DNA from: Amycolatopsis japonica
Lineage (GTDB): Bacteria > Actinomycetota > Actinomycetes > Mycobacteriales > Pseudonocardiaceae
Assembly (NCBI RefSeq): GCF_000732925.1
Contig: NZ_CP008953.1
Coordinates: 4,340,001 to 4,404,000 of the forward strand
Direction: 5' to 3'
DNA: 64,000 nucleotides
The notes under the pieces were generated by a model. It did no database searches, was not told the DNA's origin, and saw nothing but the letters and a program-made list of their open reading frames with translations. Within the stretch, counting starts at the first letter, position 1, and each line of letters opens with the position of its first letter. Shown here piece by piece: positions 10,278 through 17,900 of this stretch. The translations under genes and the position numbers were made by a program.

Positions 10278-11039
10278 TCAACCGCCCGTGACAGCCCGTA
10301 TTCCGGCCTTCACCAAGAGCGTGTGCAACGCCACGGTCAAGGCGGCGAGCTCCCGGACGACTTCGTCGCCCCTCGCCTGGGCGTCCTCGTCACGATGCCG
10401 ATACACCGGGGTCACGATCTGCTCCAGCAGGCCGACCTCGCGGTCGGCCGCGGCCCGGAAGGCACGCAGATGTCTCGGCTCTATACCGAATTCGGTCATC
10501 GCTTTCACGGTCTTCGCCACGAGGACCGCGTCGGGGTCGAAGAACCCCGCCGCGCCTGGGCGCACCAGACCGTATTGCCGCAGCTCAGCCAGGGTGGCGG
10601 CGTCGATGCCGGCCTGGCGGAGCAGATCTTCCTCGGTCAGCCTGATCTCGCGATCGGTCTCGAAGTCCCCGGGGGACGGCAGTCCGCCGTTCTCCCCGGG
10701 GGCGTCGAGTGAAACGAGTTTCCGCGGCAGCCTCGGCATCGCCGCTTCCGGCGCGGCACCCCGATCCGCCGCGTCCAGCTGTTCCTTGATGACCTTCAGC
10801 GGAAGGTAGTGATCCCGCTGGGCGGACAGGACGAATCGCAACCGCTCCACGTCCGCCGGAGCGAACTGCCGGTACCCCGACGGGGTCCGGCCCGGCTGGA
10901 CCAGACCCTCCGCCTCGAGGAACCGGATCTTGGAGATGGTGACATCGGGGAAGTCGCCGCGCAGCTGTGCCAGCACGGCCCCGATGCTCAACCCATCGCG
11001 CTGCGACGCATCCCGATCAGGCCGCCCGGCCGCCGTCAC
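10278..11039 (-). CDS. ftsR: MerR-family transcriptional regulator FtsR
   Basis: A 253-residue protein with an N-terminal MerR winged helix (LSIGAVLAQLRGDFPDVTIS, then KIRFLEAEGLVQP and SGYRQF). In corynebacteria the orthologue activates ftsZ, and the mycobacterial relative is Rv1828; the name is based on this similarity and on synteny. The C-terminal half, with LTEEDLLRQAGIDAATLAEL and EFGIEPRHLRAFRAAADREV, looks like a second MerR-like fold used for dimerisation. The start is GTG at 11039 and overlaps the stop of garA as GTGA, so FtsR and GarA are translationally coupled. The 220-base gap behind it (10058-10277) shows no gene and probably holds the promoter of the nuclease gene. Confidence 0.93.
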   Translation of the reverse strand: MTAAGRPDRDASQRDGLSIGAVLAQLRGDFPDVTISKIRFLEAEGLVQPGRTPSGYRQFAPADVERLRFVLSAQRDHYLPLKVIKEQLDAADRGAAPEAAMPRLPRKLVSLDAPGENGGLPSPGDFETDREIRLTEEDLLRQAGIDAATLAELRQYGLVRPGAAGFFDPDAVLVAKTVKAMTEFGIEPRHLRAFRAAADREVGLLEQIVTPVYRHRDEDAQARGDEVVRELAALTVALHTLLVKAGIRAVTGG

Positions 11040-11503
11040 CGTGCCCCCTGGCCCCCGGAACCCGGGCCGGTCAGGAAGACCAGGCGGAACTTGCCGATCT
11101 GCACCTCGTCGCCACCGGCGAGGACGGCCTGGTCGACCGGCTCGCGGTTGACGTAGGTGCCGTTGAGGCTGCCGACGTCGATGACGACGAACTCGCCGCC
11201 CTCACGGCGGAACTCGGCGTGCCGCCGGGAGACCGTGACGTCGTCGAGGAAGATGTCGCTGTCCGGGTGCCGTCCCGCGCTGGTGGTGTCGCGGTCCAGC
11301 AGGAAGCGCGAACCCGCGTTCGGGCCCCGCTTGACGACCAGCAGCGCGGAACCCGCGGGCAGCGCGTCCACACCCTGGACGGGGGCCTCGGCAGCCGGAG
11401 GAGCCTCAGTGCCTTCGACGTCGGCCAGGAAGTCGGCCCGGAAGACAGAAGTCCGCTCCGGAGACTGCTCCGGGGGAACGCCGGGCCCGTCGTTCGTGCT
11501 CAC
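11036..11503 (-). CDS. garA: FHA-domain metabolic regulator GarA/OdhI
   Basis: The 155-residue protein has an FHA domain at residues about 55-145 with all key elements: SAGRHPDSDIFLDD, VSRRHAEF and VGSLNGTYVN. GarA/OdhI binds and inhibits 2-oxoglutarate dehydrogenase and affects glutamate enzymes when unphosphorylated; phosphorylation of N-terminal threonines by PknB or PknG makes it fold on itself and releases the targets. Here the N-terminal motif reads ERTSVF (Thr18) where the mycobacterial protein, as I recall it, reads ETTSVF. The first threonine, the site credited to PknG, is therefore replaced by arginine while the second is kept. The gene lies next to gcvH and is coupled to ftsR. Confidence 0.95.
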   Translation of the reverse strand: MSTNDGPGVPPEQSPERTSVFRADFLADVEGTEAPPAAEAPVQGVDALPAGSALLVVKRGPNAGSRFLLDRDTTSAGRHPDSDIFLDDVTVSRRHAEFRREGGEFVVIDVGSLNGTYVNREPVDQAVLAGGDEVQIGKFRLVFLTGPGSGGQGAR

Positions 11504-11628
11504 CTGAGCTCTCCTAACGCATGTGTGTTGCCACTACTCAAGAACGTGTGGAGGTCAAACGTACCGTGCCTGATCGAATCTCCGGCCCGCGGCTCCCCCT
11601 ACTCTTCCCGAAGGGCCACGGCCTGCGG

Positions 11629-12012
11629 CTATTCCTTGATCAGCGCCTGGTACGCCTCGGCCTCCAGCAGGGATTCCACCGAGCTCGCGTCGTCGAGACG
11701 GAGCTCGATCAGCCAGCCTTCGCCGTACGGGTCGCTGTTGATCAGCTCGGGCGATTCGGTCACCGCGTCGTTGACCGCGACCACCTCGCCGTCGAGCGGG
11801 GCGAACAGCTCCGAGACGCTCTTGGTCGACTCGACCTCGCCGAACGCGTCGCCCGAGCCGACCTGCTTGCCGACCTCGGGCAGTTCGACGAACACCACGT
11901 CACCGAGCTGGTCCTGGGCGTACTCCGTGATGCCCACACGCACGAGCCCGCCGTCGCGCACGGAGACCCACTCGTGCTCCTCGGTGTACCGCAGTTCTTC
12001 TGGAGTGGACAA
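11629..12012 (-). CDS. gcvH: glycine cleavage system H protein
   Basis: A 127-residue lipoyl carrier. The start is a TTG at 12012 with GGGGAG five bases upstream, giving MSTPEELRYTEEHEWV, the usual N-terminus; an ATG-type start at 12066 would add 18 unrelated residues. The lipoylated lysine is Lys64 in GEVESTKSVSELFAP. The protein shuttles the aminomethyl group between GcvP and GcvT and presents the dihydrolipoyl arm to the L protein. It is separated from gcvP by the MerR, nuclease, ftsR and garA genes, as in other Actinobacteria, so it probably has its own promoter and is not under the riboswitch. Confidence 0.97.
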   Translation of the reverse strand: MSTPEELRYTEEHEWVSVRDGGLVRVGITEYAQDQLGDVVFVELPEVGKQVGSGDAFGEVESTKSVSELFAPLDGEVVAVNDAVTESPELINSDPYGEGWLIELRLDDASSVESLLEAEAYQALIKE

Positions 12013-12075
12013 CGCCGCTCCCCTTTCTGATGCCCTCACTCGAAACCGACGCGCGAAGTTTCGCATCCCGCCGGG

Positions 12076-12711
12076 TCACGCGCCCGGCGCCTCCCGCGAC
12101 ACGCCGGGAGCGGCCGAGCGCAACGCCCGAACGGTCTGGACGACGTACAGCACGCCTGAATAGACGTACAGGACAGCACCCCATGCCGTGAAGGCGTAGC
12201 CGATCGGCCGGGCGATCGCGGCGATGTCGGAGCCGCCCTGGGTGAGCAGCAGGAACGGGAAGGCGTACATCAGCACGAAGGTGGCGCCCTTGCCGATGTA
12301 GGTGACCTCCGGCGGGGCGAACCCCCGGCGCCGCAGCAGCAGGACGCAGACGCCGAGGACGGCCTCCCGGACGACCAGCGGGACCACCAGCCACCACGGG
12401 ATGATGTCGCGGATCAGGAAGGCGATGAGGGTCGCGAGGATGTAGAGCCGGTCGGCGGCGGGGTCGAGCAGCTGCCCGAGCCGCGACATCTGGTTGAGCC
12501 AGCGGGCCAGTTTGCCGTCGAGCCAGTCGGTGAGCGCGCTGAACACGAGCAGCGCGAGCGCCCAGCCGTCCTCCTTCGGGCCGAGGAGCAGCCACAGGAA
12601 GACCGGCACTCCGGCGAGCCGGAGGATGGAAAGCATGTTGGGGACGTTCAGGGCCTGCCGCAGCAGGGAAGGCTCTTCGCTGGTCACGCTCGGTTCGGGG
12701 GGCGTACTCAC
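12076..12711 (-). CDS. CDP-alcohol phosphatidyltransferase family protein
   Basis: The 211-residue integral membrane protein carries the full CDP-alcohol phosphotransferase signature, D-x2-D-G-x2-A-R-x8-G-x3-D-x3-D, visible as DWLDGKLAR then G and DPAAD at residues about 61-88. Several hydrophobic helices follow (GWALALLVFSAL, PWWLVVPLVVREAVLGVCVL, TFVLMYAFPFLLL). Such enzymes move a phosphatidyl group from CDP-diacylglycerol to an alcohol such as glycerol phosphate, inositol phosphate or cardiolipin precursors. The position next to gcvH matches the mycobacterial gene pgsA2, but the alcohol substrate cannot be deduced here. It is the first gene of this minus-strand block. Confidence 0.92.
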   Translation of the reverse strand: MSTPPEPSVTSEEPSLLRQALNVPNMLSILRLAGVPVFLWLLLGPKEDGWALALLVFSALTDWLDGKLARWLNQMSRLGQLLDPAADRLYILATLIAFLIRDIIPWWLVVPLVVREAVLGVCVLLLRRRGFAPPEVTYIGKGATFVLMYAFPFLLLTQGGSDIAAIARPIGYAFTAWGAVLYVYSGVLYVVQTVRALRSAAPGVSREAPGA

Positions 12712-12748
12712 CCGCTCAGCCTAGCCAGCGGCGGCAGGTCCTCCCGCG

Positions 12749-12982
12749 TCAGCTGGCCCGGGTGTGCGTCCAGCCGCGGCGTTGCAGGTCCGCGCTGGTC
12801 AGCGCCACGGGCCTGCCTCGGTGGTCAGTGCCCATCCAGCGATGGTGGCCCGCCGAGTTCTCCAGGACGTACGGGCGGCCGCCACACCAGACGACGGTGC
12901 ACGGGGCCGTCGGGGGAAGCTCCGTGCTCGCCGGTGCGGTGGCCTGGGGTGACGCGGGGTCGGTCTGTTCGTCGGTCTTCAT
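12749..12982 (-). CDS. small hypothetical protein
   Basis: A 77-residue protein not recognised as a member of any named family. The first 30 residues are Pro/Ala/Thr rich and probably disordered; the rest, CTVVWCGGRPYVLENSAG, HRWMGTDHRGRPVALTSADL and QRRGWTHTRAS, looks like a small folded unit with two cysteines. The ATG at 12982 is preceded only by a weak GAGAG sequence, and the frame is open further to 13132. It lies 37 bases upstream of the phosphatidyltransferase gene in the same direction. Coding use is consistent with a real gene, but confidence is moderate. The gap 12983-13290 (308 bases) holds promoters and the palindrome at 13139. Confidence 0.55.
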   Translation of the reverse strand: MKTDEQTDPASPQATAPASTELPPTAPCTVVWCGGRPYVLENSAGHHRWMGTDHRGRPVALTSADLQRRGWTHTRAS

Positions 12983-13137
12983 CGCTCTCACGGTTTCGGT
13001 GACGGGGACTGGGACACGCCGGAGCGCTACTTGTCTTTTCGGCAGAACGGGGCCGCGCGTTAACGGCTCGGCGCCGGATTCGTCCGATCGGTTCGCGACG
13101 ACAGCAGGGTGTTGCCGCGCCGTGAACGGCATATTAA

Positions 13138-13153
13138 TTGTCCACAGTGGACA
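13138..13153. other. DnaA-box-like TTGTCCACA within a palindrome
   Basis: TTGTCCACA at 13138-13146 matches the high-GC actinobacterial DnaA-box consensus, and TGTCCACAGTGGACA (13139-13153) is a perfect palindrome. It lies in an AT-richer gap beside ATATTAATTG. A single site is not an origin. Confidence 0.4.
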
Positions 13154-13290
13154 GTGATTGGGCGGTCCTCGCGTATCGCGGCGGCGGGGCCGCGATAGCC
13201 TCCCGCGAACCGAACGTGGCTCAATGCCACGGCATCGGGCCCGGCCGGGTCAGAATGGGCCGGCCACGACCGGCCGACGAAAGGATCGCC

Positions 13291-13800
13291 TTGCCCGTCT
13301 CGACGACCACGGGAACGTGGCGGCGCCTGTTCGCGGTCTGCGCCGTCGCCGGATCGCTCGCCGCCTGTTCGGGCGAAGCGCCGCCACCGCCTGTCACTTC
13401 GACGCCGGTCTCATCGCCCGCGATCCCCACGAGCGCATCCAGCGTTTCGGTACCGCCGATCCCGTCGCAAACCGCGCCGAGTCCGTCCGTCGCCCCGACT
13501 CCCGCCCCGAAACCGAAACCCGCTGAACCGGTACAGGGTTCCTGTGGAACGGTGACCGCGGCGAGCGGGCTGACCTTGCAGGTGCTCAACGGACCCGGCG
13601 TCTCCTGCGCGGAGGCGACCGGGATCGTCGACGCGTTCCACAAGAGGATCGCCGGCCGTCAGTCCGCGGGCTCGGACGAGCCGGTCAGCGAGACCGTGGC
13701 CGGCTGGCTGTGCGTCTCCGGCGCCCCCGCCGCCCAAGGCGGTACCAGTTGCGGCAAGGGCGAGCAGAACGTGTTCGCCGCCGTCGTCCCCGTCGAATGA
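13291..13800 (+). CDS. secreted lipoprotein with Pro/Ser/Thr-rich linker
   Basis: The start is a TTG at 13291 with AAAGGA five bases before it; the upstream frame is open but lacks signals. The 169-residue product has a lipoprotein signal peptide ending in SLAAC, so Cys26 is the predicted lipid attachment site. Residues about 28-90 form a low-complexity Pro/Ser/Thr/Ala linker that should reach into the cell wall. The C-terminal domain has four cysteines in the order SCGTVTA, VSCAEATGIVDAFHKR, GWLCVSG and TSCGKGEQ, which may make two disulfides. The next gene encodes a paralogue of the same domain. Function is unknown; binding of a ligand or of the cell wall is plausible. Confidence 0.75.
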   Translation: MPVSTTTGTWRRLFAVCAVAGSLAACSGEAPPPPVTSTPVSSPAIPTSASSVSVPPIPSQTAPSPSVAPTPAPKPKPAEPVQGSCGTVTAASGLTLQVLNGPGVSCAEATGIVDAFHKRIAGRQSAGSDEPVSETVAGWLCVSGAPAAQGGTSCGKGEQNVFAAVVPVE

Positions 13801-13822
13801 ACCATCCCGAGAAGAAGGGCCC

Positions 13823-14203
13823 ATGAAGAGCCTCGCCGTGCTTCCCGCCGCGTTCGCCGTCGTCCTGCTGAGCGGCTGCGGCGCCGATCCCGCGCCCGCG
13901 GCCGCACCGCCCCCGTCCTCCCCCGCCGCCGCCGACCAGGCCCTCGCCGGATCGCCGTGCGGAGAGGTCGCCGGATACCAAGGCGCGAAGAACAAGGTCG
14001 TCGTCCGAGGGAAGACCGACTGTGCCGAAGCGACGCAGGTGCTCAAGGACTACTTCGCCAAGCTGACCCCCGCCGAAGCGACGTCACCGCAGGGTCCGGG
14101 TCCGGTCGTGGTCGGGGCCTGGACCTGCGGCAGCGGGCCGAACGACCCGGTGACGAGTTGTTCGACCGAGGACGAGCGGCAGATCGAAGCCACCCGGAAC
14201 TGA
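13823..14203 (+). CDS. small secreted lipoprotein, paralogue of the preceding gene product
   Basis: The 126-residue protein begins with a lipoprotein signal peptide, MKSLAVLPAAFAVVLLSGCG, with Cys19 as predicted acylation site. An AGAAGAAGGG ribosome-binding site lies just upstream and the gene starts 22 bases after its neighbour stops, so the pair is an operon. The mature domain has the same cysteine pattern as the preceding lipoprotein: SPCGEVAG, TDCAEATQVLKDYFAKL, GAWTCGSG and TSCSTEDE. The shared CAEAT motif and equal spacing mark them as tandem duplicates, the first with a longer linker. No enzymatic motif is visible. It converges with a minus-strand membrane gene across a hairpin. Confidence 0.85.
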   Translation: MKSLAVLPAAFAVVLLSGCGADPAPAAAPPPSSPAAADQALAGSPCGEVAGYQGAKNKVVVRGKTDCAEATQVLKDYFAKLTPAEATSPQGPGPVVVGAWTCGSGPNDPVTSCSTEDERQIEATRN

Positions 14204-14210
14204 GCACGGC

Positions 14211-14239
14211 CGGCGGCGTCACTTCCCGCGACGCCGCCG
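14211..14239. terminator. hairpin between convergent genes
   Basis: CGGCGGCGTC and its complement (14211-14220 and 14230-14239) with a 9-base loop lie at the converging ends of the lipoprotein and membrane-protein genes. The right part is within the 3' end of the minus-strand gene. Confidence 0.6.
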
Positions 14240-14653
14240 GGTCCGGGTCTTCCGGTACAGGACACCGAGCCCGATCAGCATTCCCAGCAAGACCAGGCCT
14301 GCCACCGCGACCATCGCCAGGCTCAAGACCCGCGAGGTCTTCGACCGGTAGGCGAATCCGTCACCGGCGAAGATCCTGTCGCCCTCCGCGATCCTTTCAC
14401 CGTCGACCTTCCCCTGTCCGGTGCGCCCGTCGTCGAACCGCCACCCGGCCTCACAGTAGGGAAACCGGCCGCTCATCGGCGGCCCTTCCTCGACACATCC
14501 GGAGACGGCGGTGACCGTGACGTCCTCTCCGGTGTTCAGTTCACGCACGCGGTCACCGAGGGCTCCCCCGGTCACCCACAACAGGAAAACGAGCGGGATC
14601 CCACCCAGCAGCACTCGCAACGGAACCCTGGAATTCCCCGGTTCACCTGACAA
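14219..14653 (-). CDS. small two-helix membrane protein
   Basis: A 144-residue protein read from a TTG at 14653, supported by AAGGGA upstream; a much longer open frame continues up to 15544 but would overlap the J-domain gene on the other strand. There are two transmembrane helices, at residues about 12-33 and 108-132, with an external loop between them containing VSGCVEEGPPMSGRFPYCEA and WRFDDGRTGQGKVDG. The C-terminus is very basic (YRKTRTRRRRGK) and therefore cytoplasmic. The loop with two cysteines and the overall size resemble DUF3592-like membrane proteins, but the match is weak. The promoter region is shared with the divergent J-domain gene that starts at 14765. Confidence 0.65.
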   Translation of the reverse strand: MSGEPGNSRVPLRVLLGGIPLVFLLWVTGGALGDRVRELNTGEDVTVTAVSGCVEEGPPMSGRFPYCEAGWRFDDGRTGQGKVDGERIAEGDRIFAGDGFAYRSKTSRVLSLAMVAVAGLVLLGMLIGLGVLYRKTRTRRRRGK

Positions 14654-14764
14654 GAAAGTCCCTTCTTCTCGGCCGTTCCAGGCTATTCGCCAAAGCGACG
14701 GAGCGGCACGGGATTTGTACCCACCCCCTTGCCGACCGAGGTAAGAGTCGTCTAGACTCAAACT

Positions 14765-15733
14765 ATGCTCACCAGGGAAGACGCCATGAAGGCGGTCGAG
14801 GACGCGGCCGACCCGGCCGCGCTGTTCGCCCGCCATCGCTACCGCGAACTGGCGGCCGTGCTCCATCCCGACCGCAACCCCGGCGACGCGCGGGCCCACC
14901 GCGCGGCAGCCACGCTCAACCGCCTCCACGACGAGTGGAAGCGGGCCCGGCGGCAGACGGTCACCACGGCGACGTCGGCCTACACCCTCGCGGCGCCGCA
15001 CGCGGTGGGCAGCGTCGCCACGACATACCGGACCACCGGCCCGCATCTGGTCAAACTCGTCCGCGATCCGGCGCTCAACCCGTTGATCCACGCCGAATGG
15101 GAGGCGTTGCGCGCGCTGGACGGCTTCACCGAACGGCATCGGTGGCTCCGCCCCTATTACCCGCGACTGCTCGACACGTCGGGGCCGGTCGCGAGGGGCG
15201 ATCGCGCGTTCAGCGTTCTCGACCCGCTCGTCGACGGCTTCCTCACCCTCGCCGACATCGGGAAGGCCTTCCCCGGCGGGCTCGACGGCCGCGACTACGC
15301 CTGGATGCACCGTCGTCTCCTGCGTGCCGTGGCAGGCGCGCACCGGGCGGGCGTCGTCCACGGCCATCTCACTGCGGACAACGTGCTCGTCCATCCCGGA
15401 CAGCACGGCATCGTCGTGGCCGGCTGGTCGTTCGCCGTCGAAGACGGTGCGCTCCCGCTGGCGGCGGACAAATCCGTCCACTATCCACCGGAAGTCCACA
15501 AAGGACAGCCGATGACCGCGGCCACCGACGTCCACATGCTCCACAGCATGATGCTGGAACTACTGGCACCAGGCGAAACCCGCCAGCGCGAATTCGCCAA
15601 GTGGTGTCTCCAGGAGATCCCGGCACAACGACCCGAGGCCGCCGATCTGCTCGACGAGTACGACGAACTGCTCGCCGATCTGTACGGCCCTCGCACCTTC
15701 CGACCGTTCATCATTCCCGAGACAGGAGCCTGA
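14765..15733 (+). CDS. J-domain protein fused to a pseudokinase-like domain
   Basis: The 322-residue protein begins with a short J domain (residues about 6-60) that keeps the HPD motif at 34-36 in AAVLHPDRNPGDARAHRAA, the element that stimulates DnaK. Residues about 75-310 are kinase-like: a VAIK-type lysine lies in HLVKLVRDP, an alpha-C glutamate in AEWEALRAL, and a catalytic-loop remnant in HGHLTADNVLV. The loop has lost the HRD aspartate (HGH) and the DFG aspartate (VVAGWSFA), so it should be catalytically dead. It is the first gene of a four-gene operon: its stop lies two bases from the next start. A role as an adaptor recruiting DnaK to the operon's other proteins is inferred. Confidence 0.85.
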   Translation: MLTREDAMKAVEDAADPAALFARHRYRELAAVLHPDRNPGDARAHRAAATLNRLHDEWKRARRQTVTTATSAYTLAAPHAVGSVATTYRTTGPHLVKLVRDPALNPLIHAEWEALRALDGFTERHRWLRPYYPRLLDTSGPVARGDRAFSVLDPLVDGFLTLADIGKAFPGGLDGRDYAWMHRRLLRAVAGAHRAGVVHGHLTADNVLVHPGQHGIVVAGWSFAVEDGALPLAADKSVHYPPEVHKGQPMTAATDVHMLHSMMLELLAPGETRQREFAKWCLQEIPAQRPEAADLLDEYDELLADLYGPRTFRPFIIPETGA

Positions 15734-15735
15734 CC

Positions 15736-16710
15736 ATGGGACACGGACACTGGGACGACAACGCCTACGCCGCCGCGAAGACCTTCCGCGCGGCCAAGGG
15801 TGAGGACGATTTCGGCTACACCGCCGATCTCCGTTCCAAGCCCGCGAAGGAATGGAAGGTCGCGCCCGCGCTGGACCCGCTGAACGCCGTGCGGGAATGC
15901 CGGGATTCGGCCGACCACAGCGATTCGACGCCGATCGCGGTGCTGTTCGACGTCACCGGTTCGATGCGCCGGGTGCCGCGGATCATGCAGGGCAAGCTCG
16001 GCAAGCTGCACGGCCTGCTGAAGCGCCGGGGTTATCTGGCCGACCCGCAGGTGTTGTTCGGCGCGATCGGCGACGCCGACAGCGACCGGGTCCCGTTGCA
16101 GGTCGGGCAGTTCGAATCGGACAACCGGATGGACGAGCAGCTGCGCACGATGTTCCTCGAAGGCGGTGGCGGCGGGCAGAAGAGCGAGTCCTACGAACTG
16201 GCCGCGTACTTCATGGCGCGGCACGTGGTGACCGACGCGTGGCAGAACCGCGGCCGCAAGGGCTATCTGTTCATCATCGGCGACGAGCTGAACAAGCCCG
16301 CGCTGGAGGCCCGCCACATCCGCCGGGTGATCGGGGACGACGTGCGAGAGGACATCGACCCGGCCTCGGTGTACCGGGAGCTGGCGCGCAAGTGGCACGT
16401 CTACTTCGTGCTGCCGAACCAGTCTTCGTACTACAACGACCCGCAGATCGGCGAGCACTGGAGCGAGCTGCTCGGCCAGAACTTCCTGAAGCTCGACGAC
16501 CCGGGCGCGGTGTGCGAGCTGATCGCCGCCACCATCGGGCTGGAAGAGCGGGTGGTCGACGTCGACCGGGCGCTCGCCGACCTCGCGGACGTCGGTTCGG
16601 TCGCCGAAAGCAAGGCGGTCGGCAAGGCGCTGGCGAAGCTGGGTACCAAATCGGTCGTCACGTCGGCGGTGCCCGAGGCCGGCGGGCCGAGCGACGTGGT
16701 GCTGCGATGA
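15736..16710 (+). CDS. vWA-domain protein of the J-domain/PurA-like operon
   Basis: A 324-residue protein, no signal peptide or membrane segment. After about 65 residues comes a von Willebrand A-type fold with a metal-ion site DVTGSM (Asp72, Ser76), a threonine replacing the usual serine of DxSxS. Further MIDAS-like acidic residues follow in FGAIGDADSDRVPLQV and GYLFIIGDELNKP. The glycine run GGGGGQKSESYELAAYFMARH forms a loop that could bind a partner. Such intracellular vWA proteins act as metal-dependent scaffolds. The gene starts three bases after the J-domain gene and its stop overlaps the PurA-like gene as ATGA, so the proteins are made together and probably assemble. The exact family name is not known to me. 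Confidence 0.85.
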   Translation: MGHGHWDDNAYAAAKTFRAAKGEDDFGYTADLRSKPAKEWKVAPALDPLNAVRECRDSADHSDSTPIAVLFDVTGSMRRVPRIMQGKLGKLHGLLKRRGYLADPQVLFGAIGDADSDRVPLQVGQFESDNRMDEQLRTMFLEGGGGGQKSESYELAAYFMARHVVTDAWQNRGRKGYLFIIGDELNKPALEARHIRRVIGDDVREDIDPASVYRELARKWHVYFVLPNQSSYYNDPQIGEHWSELLGQNFLKLDDPGAVCELIAATIGLEERVVDVDRALADLADVGSVAESKAVGKALAKLGTKSVVTSAVPEAGGPSDVVLR

Positions 16711-17900
16711 CTCTCCTGGATGGTCACGTGGTGGTGGTCGGGCTCGGCTTCGGCGACGAGGGCAAGGGCGCGGTGGTCGACGCGCTCTGCGCCGCCCGGC
16801 CCACCACCGCGGTGGTCCGCTTCAACGGGGGCGCGCAGGCCGCGCACAACGTCGTCGTGGACGGGCGGCACCACACCTTCAGCCAGTTCGGGGCGGGCAC
16901 GTTCGCCGGCGTGCCCACCCATCTGTCGCGGTTCGTGCTCGTCGAGCCGTTCGCGCTCGCCGCGGAAGCTCGACGGCTCGAAGCGGTCGGCGTCCGGAAT
17001 CCGCTGTCACTGCTGAGTGTGGACGGCAGGGCGCTGCTCACGACGCCGTTCCACATCCACGCCAACCGGGCCAGGGAGGAGGCCCGCGGCGTGAACCGGC
17101 ACGGCTCGTGCGGCAAGGGCATCGGCGAGACCGTCTGGTACTCGCTGTTGCCCGGGGCCGCGCCGGGGGACGTGGTGGAGAGCCAGGAGGTGATCGGGAC
17201 GCCGGGGGAAGCGCCCACGGTCGCCGACTGCGCCCGGCCGTCGGTGTTGCGGCGCAAACTGGACGCGCTCGCGCGGTTCTACGCGCCGCTGGCCACGCCG
17301 CCGCACAGCGTGGACGAACTGGTGGCGCTGTACCGCGATTTCGCGGGCGCGGTGCGGATCACCGACGGGGACGAGACGGGGCGGCTGGCGGATTCCGGGC
17401 GGCTGGTGTTCGAGGGAGCGCAGGGGGCTCTCCTCGACCAGTTCCACGGGTTCCATCCGCACACGACCTGGTCGACGACCACGCCGCACAACGCTCGCAC
17501 CCTGTTGGGCGGGCGCCCGCACACCGTCGTGGGGGTGACGCGGACGTACCTCACCCGGCACGGCGCGGGACCGTTGCCGACCGAATCCGCCGCCGTGCTC
17601 GCCCGCTTTCCCGAGGCGCACAACGAAATCGGCGAATTTCAGGGCGCTTGGCGGGCGGGGCATCTCGACGCGGCCCTGCTGGACTACGCGATCGCGGCCT
17701 GCGACGGCGTGGACGCGCTCGCGGTGACCCATCTCGACGCGACCGGGCTGAAGGTCGTGCCCCGTGACGGCTCCCCCGCCGTCGACCTGCCGGATCCGCT
17801 GGCGTGGTTCGGCGCGCGGCTGCCGGTGGCCGTCATGGGGTACGGCCCGGACAGGGCCGGTTACCGGGTCGCGGAGGCACGGTCGACAATCAACGCGTGA
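16707..17900 (+). CDS. adenylosuccinate-synthetase-like enzyme, divergent PurA paralogue
   Basis: A 397-residue PurA-fold protein, about 30 residues shorter than housekeeping PurA. The active-site loop GFGDEGKG (Asp17, Lys20) and the catalytic histidine His47 (GGAQAAHN) are kept, as are GSCGKGIGET, VFEGAQGALLD, TTWSTTTPHNART and TYLTRHGAGPLPTE, so substrate-binding and GTP/IMP loops are recognisable. Differences are clear: QWGDEGKGK is changed to GFGDEGKGA, and the guanine-specifying TKLD is THLD. The enzyme probably joins an amino acid or similar amine to a purine nucleotide, but the substrates may differ from GTP, IMP and aspartate. It is coupled to the vWA gene before it and to the Nudix gene after it by 4-base overlaps. 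Confidence 0.88.
   Translation: MTLLDGHVVVVGLGFGDEGKGAVVDALCAARPTTAVVRFNGGAQAAHNVVVDGRHHTFSQFGAGTFAGVPTHLSRFVLVEPFALAAEARRLEAVGVRNPLSLLSVDGRALLTTPFHIHANRAREEARGVNRHGSCGKGIGETVWYSLLPGAAPGDVVESQEVIGTPGEAPTVADCARPSVLRRKLDALARFYAPLATPPHSVDELVALYRDFAGAVRITDGDETGRLADSGRLVFEGAQGALLDQFHGFHPHTTWSTTTPHNARTLLGGRPHTVVGVTRTYLTRHGAGPLPTESAAVLARFPEAHNEIGEFQGAWRAGHLDAALLDYAIAACDGVDALAVTHLDATGLKVVPRDGSPAVDLPDPLAWFGARLPVAVMGYGPDRAGYRVAEARSTINA

Noticed and set aside
13138..13153. Replication origin
   Set aside because: Only one DnaA-like box is present and no dnaA or dnaN gene is nearby; the same core occurs inside several genes.
14654..15544. N-terminal extension of the membrane protein gene at 14219
   Set aside because: It would run antisense through the J-domain gene; a TTG with good ribosome-binding site at 14653 fits a two-helix protein.
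16707..17900. Housekeeping purA
   Set aside because: The protein is shorter, has changed nucleotide motifs and lies in an operon with vWA, J-domain and Nudix genes rather than purine genes.
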